Shown one piece after another: positions 61,113 to 64,000 of a stretch of DNA of 64,000 nucleotides. The stretch spans positions 248,001-312,000 of the forward strand of contig NZ_AUMD01000019.1 in the NCBI RefSeq assembly GCF_000430505.1, written 5' to 3'. How positions within the stretch are numbered: the first letter of the stretch is position 1; every line of letters starts with the position of its first letter. Below the pieces are notes generated by a model. It had not been told where the DNA came from. It saw nothing but the letters and a program-made list of their open reading frames with translations, and did not search any database. Source of the stretch: Eisenibacter elegans DSM 3317 (GTDB taxonomy: Bacteria; Bacteroidota; Bacteroidia; Cytophagales; Microscillaceae). A program made the position numbers and the translations under genes.

Positions 61113-64000
61113 ATGGAAGCATCTACGGCCTCTTCAAAATTACACATCCCCTATCCACCTCGCCTCCCCTTTTTGGGCAATATGTTGAGCCTTGCCGGAG
61201 GCACCCCGGTACAAAAAGCGATGGCCTTGGCCGGGCGTTATGGGCCGGTGGTAGCGCTTAAGTTTCCGCAAGTTACGGCCTTACTCATCTCCAGCTACGA
61301 GCTCGTCAGCGATGCCTGTGATGAAAGCCGGTTTGCTAAAAACCTTAGCCGCCCCCTGCTCGAAGTACGTGATTTTGGCGGCGATGGGTTGTTTACAGCT
61401 TGGACACACGAGCCCAATTGGCAGCGGGCGCACAATGTCCTGATGCCCGGCCTTGGGCAGCGTGCCGTCAAAGGATATTTCCCGAGTATGTTGGAAATAG
61501 CCGAGCAATTGTTGGCCAAATGGCACAACATCCCCGAACATCACTGGGTGGATGTCAGCGCCGATATGACCCGCCTCACCTTCGACACCATCGGCTTGTG
61601 TGGATTTGGCTATCGCTTCCATTCTTTTGCCTCTGCCCAAGACCACCCCTTCGTGGCCGCGATGGTCAATGCCCTAGAAGATGCCATGATGCGGATGTCG
61701 TTGCTGCCTATTCAGCGTAAGCTCCGATGGCGCAAAAACCACAAATACCGCCAAAGTGTGGGGTATATGAATACTGTGGTCGATGAAATCATCCGCGAGC
61801 GCAAAGCCAACAGTGAGAAATATGCCGCTCATACGGATTTTTTGAGCCTGATGCTCAACGCTGTAGACAAAGAGAGCGGCCTCCAGCTCGACGACCTCAA
61901 CATACGCTATCAGATACTGACCTTCCTCATTGCCGGCCACGAAACCACCAGCGGCCTGCTGTCTTTTGCGCTTTATTTTTTGACCCAACACCCCGAAGTC
62001 TTGGCCAAAGCCCAAGCAGAAGTAGACCAAGTGTTGGGAACAGAGGTGTATGCCCGCCCTAGTTATGCCCAAGTAATGCAACTCAACTATGTGCGGCAGG
62101 TGCTCTATGAGGCGCTGCGACTGTGGCCTACCGCACCGGGGTTTGGGCTGTATGCCCTCCAAGATACCCTATTGGCGGGGCGTTACCCTATTGCCAAACG
62201 CCAGCCGCTCATCGTCTTAGCGCCGATGTTGCACCGCGATCCGGTAGTTTGGGGAGAGCACCCCGAGCGCTTCGACCCTGACAACTTCCACCCCGATAAG
62301 GTCGCCGTCCGCCCGGCAGATGCGTTCAAACCCTTTGGGAGCGGCCAACGAGCCTGTATCGGCAGGCAATTTGCGATGCTAGAGGCCACCCTCGTCCTAG
62401 GAATGGTACTACAGCGCTACGAGCCTCTGGCCGAGCCCGGCTACCAACTGCGTATCAAAGAAACGCTCACCCTCAAACCCGACGCATTTCGCATACGCCT
62501 GCGCAAACGCAGCGATGCCGAGCGCCAAGCCAATTGGCAAAATCGCCCCATCGTAACCGAAACAAGCACACAGCCCCTGCTGCCCCCACACGGCACCCCC
62601 CTACACATTGGCTATGGCTCTAATATGGGAGCAGCCGAAGAGTTTGCCCAGCTATTGGCAGAAGAGGCCAAAAGTTATGGCTTCAGCCCGCAGCTAGCGC
62701 CGCTTGATGTGTATGCGCCACAAATGCAGGCCTTGGCCGAAAACCCAACCCACTTTGTGGCCATTGCTTCGACCTATAACGGCACCCCTCCCAACAATGC
62801 CACTGCATTTGACCAATGGCTTGATGCGCAACCCGCCAACAAAGCACTGCTGGCCAATCTTTCATACACCTTGTTTGGCTGTGGCAATACCCAATGGCGT
62901 ACTTTTCAGGCCTTCCCCCGCAAGATAGAACAAAAGTTGAGCGCCTTGGGGGCTGCTCTCTTTTACCCTAGAGGCGAGGCCGATGCCAGCGAAGCTTTTG
63001 AAGAAGCCTTTGACACTTGGCGGGCAGGCTTTTGGGAGAAACTATTGGAACGCCTCGGTCTACAGCTACGCCCATCTGCGCCTCCACATACAGCCCCTAC
63101 GCTATCGCTAGAGTGGCTTCCCGAAGACCAAACACCGCCGTCCTATATTCCACAAAAAGGCACACTCTCGCTGGTAGTCGAAGCCAATGAAGAATTGCAG
63201 GATGTAATGGCTTCGGGGCGCTCTACTCGACATATCACTTTTCGGCTACCGGAGCACTGTCAGTACCAAACAGGCGACTACCTACTCATCCATCCCGAAA
63301 ACCCCGATGTGTTGGTTGAGCGTGTGTGTCAGCGCCTAGGGTTGAGCGCCAGCCAAGGGCTTGTACTCCAACCGCCTGCGCCGCGCCACCTACCTACCGA
63401 CAGGGCGGTGCGTTTGGGCGATGTGCTAAAGCACTGTGTAGAGCTACAAGCTCCAGCCACACGCAAGCAGCTAGAACAGTTGGCTGCGGCCAACCCTTGT
63501 CCGCCCGAAAAAGTTGCCCTCCAAAAGGCCGCACAAGCGGAAGTGCTTGCCCCTTACACTGTTTTGGAATGGTTAGAACGCAGCCCTGCTTGTAGCATTA
63601 CGGCAGCGCAACTGCTGCTGTTGCTGCCGCCACTCAAGCCACGCTATTTTTCCATCTCTTCCTCGGCGCTTGTACACCCGCAGCAAGCCAGCTTGACGGT
63701 AGGCGTATGGAAGGGGACGCCTGCCGAAGGAATTGAGCGCCACGGAGTTTGCACAAGCTACCTGGCCTCCCTAGCACCCAACACCGAATTGCAGGCCGAC
63801 TGGCAGCCACATCAAGGAGATTTCCACCTAAGCAACGACCCTAGCCCTGCGCTCTGGATTGCTGCCGGAACGGGCATCGCGCCTTTTCGAGCTTTTGCCG
63901 AAGAACTGGAGCACCTCTACCAACAAGGGCAGCCCGTAGGGCCGGTATGGTTGTTTTTCGGCTGCCGACACCCTGAGCAAGACTGGCTCTACCGACACGA
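61113..64000 (+). CDS. Self-sufficient cytochrome P450:NADPH-P450 reductase (CYP102/BM3-like), 3' end beyond the window
   Basis: 962 codons are visible. The P450 domain (about 1-465) has the oxygen-activation motif AGHETTSG (274-281), ExxR (E333, R336) and the haem loop FGSGQRACIGRQ with C415. It is followed by an FMN flavodoxin domain (YGSNMGAAEEFA from about 501, STYNGTPPNNA) and an FAD/NADPH reductase domain (RYFSISSS, GVCTSYLASL, AAGTGIAPFRAF) cut by the edge. This single-chain layout is that of P450 BM3, which hydroxylates fatty acids at subterminal positions. The phenylalanine equivalent to BM3 F87 is kept (F94 in GGDGLFTAW), but the carboxylate-binding Arg47/Tyr51 positions read as V and L. 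The substrate may therefore differ. It is a single gene after a repeat. Confidence 0.95.
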   Translation, partial: MEASTASSKLHIPYPPRLPFLGNMLSLAGGTPVQKAMALAGRYGPVVALKFPQVTALLISSYELVSDACDESRFAKNLSRPLLEVRDFGGDGLFTAWTHEPNWQRAHNVLMPGLGQRAVKGYFPSMLEIAEQLLAKWHNIPEHHWVDVSADMTRLTFDTIGLCGFGYRFHSFASAQDHPFVAAMVNALEDAMMRMSLLPIQRKLRWRKNHKYRQSVGYMNTVVDEIIRERKANSEKYAAHTDFLSLMLNAVDKESGLQLDDLNIRYQILTFLIAGHETTSGLLSFALYFLTQHPEVLAKAQAEVDQVLGTEVYARPSYAQVMQLNYVRQVLYEALRLWPTAPGFGLYALQDTLLAGRYPIAKRQPLIVLAPMLHRDPVVWGEHPERFDPDNFHPDKVAVRPADAFKPFGSGQRACIGRQFAMLEATLVLGMVLQRYEPLAEPGYQLRIKETLTLKPDAFRIRLRKRSDAERQANWQNRPIVTETSTQPLLPPHGTPLHIGYGSNMGAAEEFAQLLAEEAKSYGFSPQLAPLDVYAPQMQALAENPTHFVAIASTYNGTPPNNATAFDQWLDAQPANKALLANLSYTLFGCGNTQWRTFQAFPRKIEQKLSALGAALFYPRGEADASEAFEEAFDTWRAGFWEKLLERLGLQLRPSAPPHTAPTLSLEWLPEDQTPPSYIPQKGTLSLVVEANEELQDVMASGRSTRHITFRLPEHCQYQTGDYLLIHPENPDVLVERVCQRLGLSASQGLVLQPPAPRHLPTDRAVRLGDVLKHCVELQAPATRKQLEQLAAANPCPPEKVALQKAAQAEVLAPYTVLEWLERSPACSITAAQLLLLLPPLKPRYFSISSSALVHPQQASLTVGVWKGTPAEGIERHGVCTSYLASLAPNTELQADWQPHQGDFHLSNDPSPALWIAAGTGIAPFRAFAEELEHLYQQGQPVGPVWLFFGCRHPEQDWLYRH

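Overview
This window comes from the chromosome of a member of the Bacteroidota, most likely a Cytophagales-type environmental bacterium. The evidence is a SusC/SusD pair, carboxypeptidase-regulatory-like TonB receptors, an FtsI with a C-terminal PASTA domain, DUF4374 and AsmA-like proteins, and promoters of the Bacteroidota type (TTTG, about 20 bp, TAnnTTTG). I see no rRNA, tRNA or CRISPR array. The species is not identifiable by eye.

Layout. 1-14 kb: the 5' part of an AsmA-like gene, an MFS exporter, a VWA-domain protein, nicotinate phosphoribosyltransferase, an ElyC/SanA-like DUF218 protein, a PagL-like lipid A deacylase coupled to a voltage-gated K+ channel, ftsL-ftsI, and a ferritin-like protein. 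14-26 kb: a 1699-residue hybrid kinase (eight PAS domains), then a SusCD locus beside a decayed second SusD copy and a deleted insertion sequence. 26-34 kb: an arsR-arsM arsenic methylation pair, then an iron-uptake operon (TonB receptor, DUF4374 lipoprotein, Spy-like lipoprotein, PepSY membrane protein) resembling the XusABC xenosiderophore system. 34-44.7 kb: CPBP protease, a lipocalin-like remnant, enolase, a membrane cluster with DUF350 and a membrane-bound spermidine synthase homologue, lysA, a HisA-like protein that lacks a catalytic aspartate, an AEC transporter and fructose-1,6-bisphosphatase. 45-47 kb: a NACHT-LRR protein with the architecture of animal NLRs. 47.5-52.6 kb: murC-ftsQ-ftsA-ftsZ. 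53-59 kb: a class A beta-lactamase-fold hydrolase and a three-gene signalling operon. 59-64 kb: rhodanese, an RsmB-like rRNA methyltransferase, and the start of a CYP102 (P450 BM3)-like P450-reductase fusion that runs off the right edge.

Intergenic DNA is unusually rich in small repeats. Two 100-bp elements with GGCTCTTCC ends and perfect 8-bp target duplications share their ends with an ISL3-type transposase relic in the same window. A second family has CACGCCACTGGAC-type ends, and a third is built on GATTGACGAT; members of both abut or contain stop codons.

The best candidates for something new are the NACHT-LRR protein, the Xus-like operon with an extra lipoprotein, the P450 fusion with altered substrate-anchor positions, the HisA-like protein and the ISL3-derived miniature elements. 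All functions are read from motifs; no database search was run.
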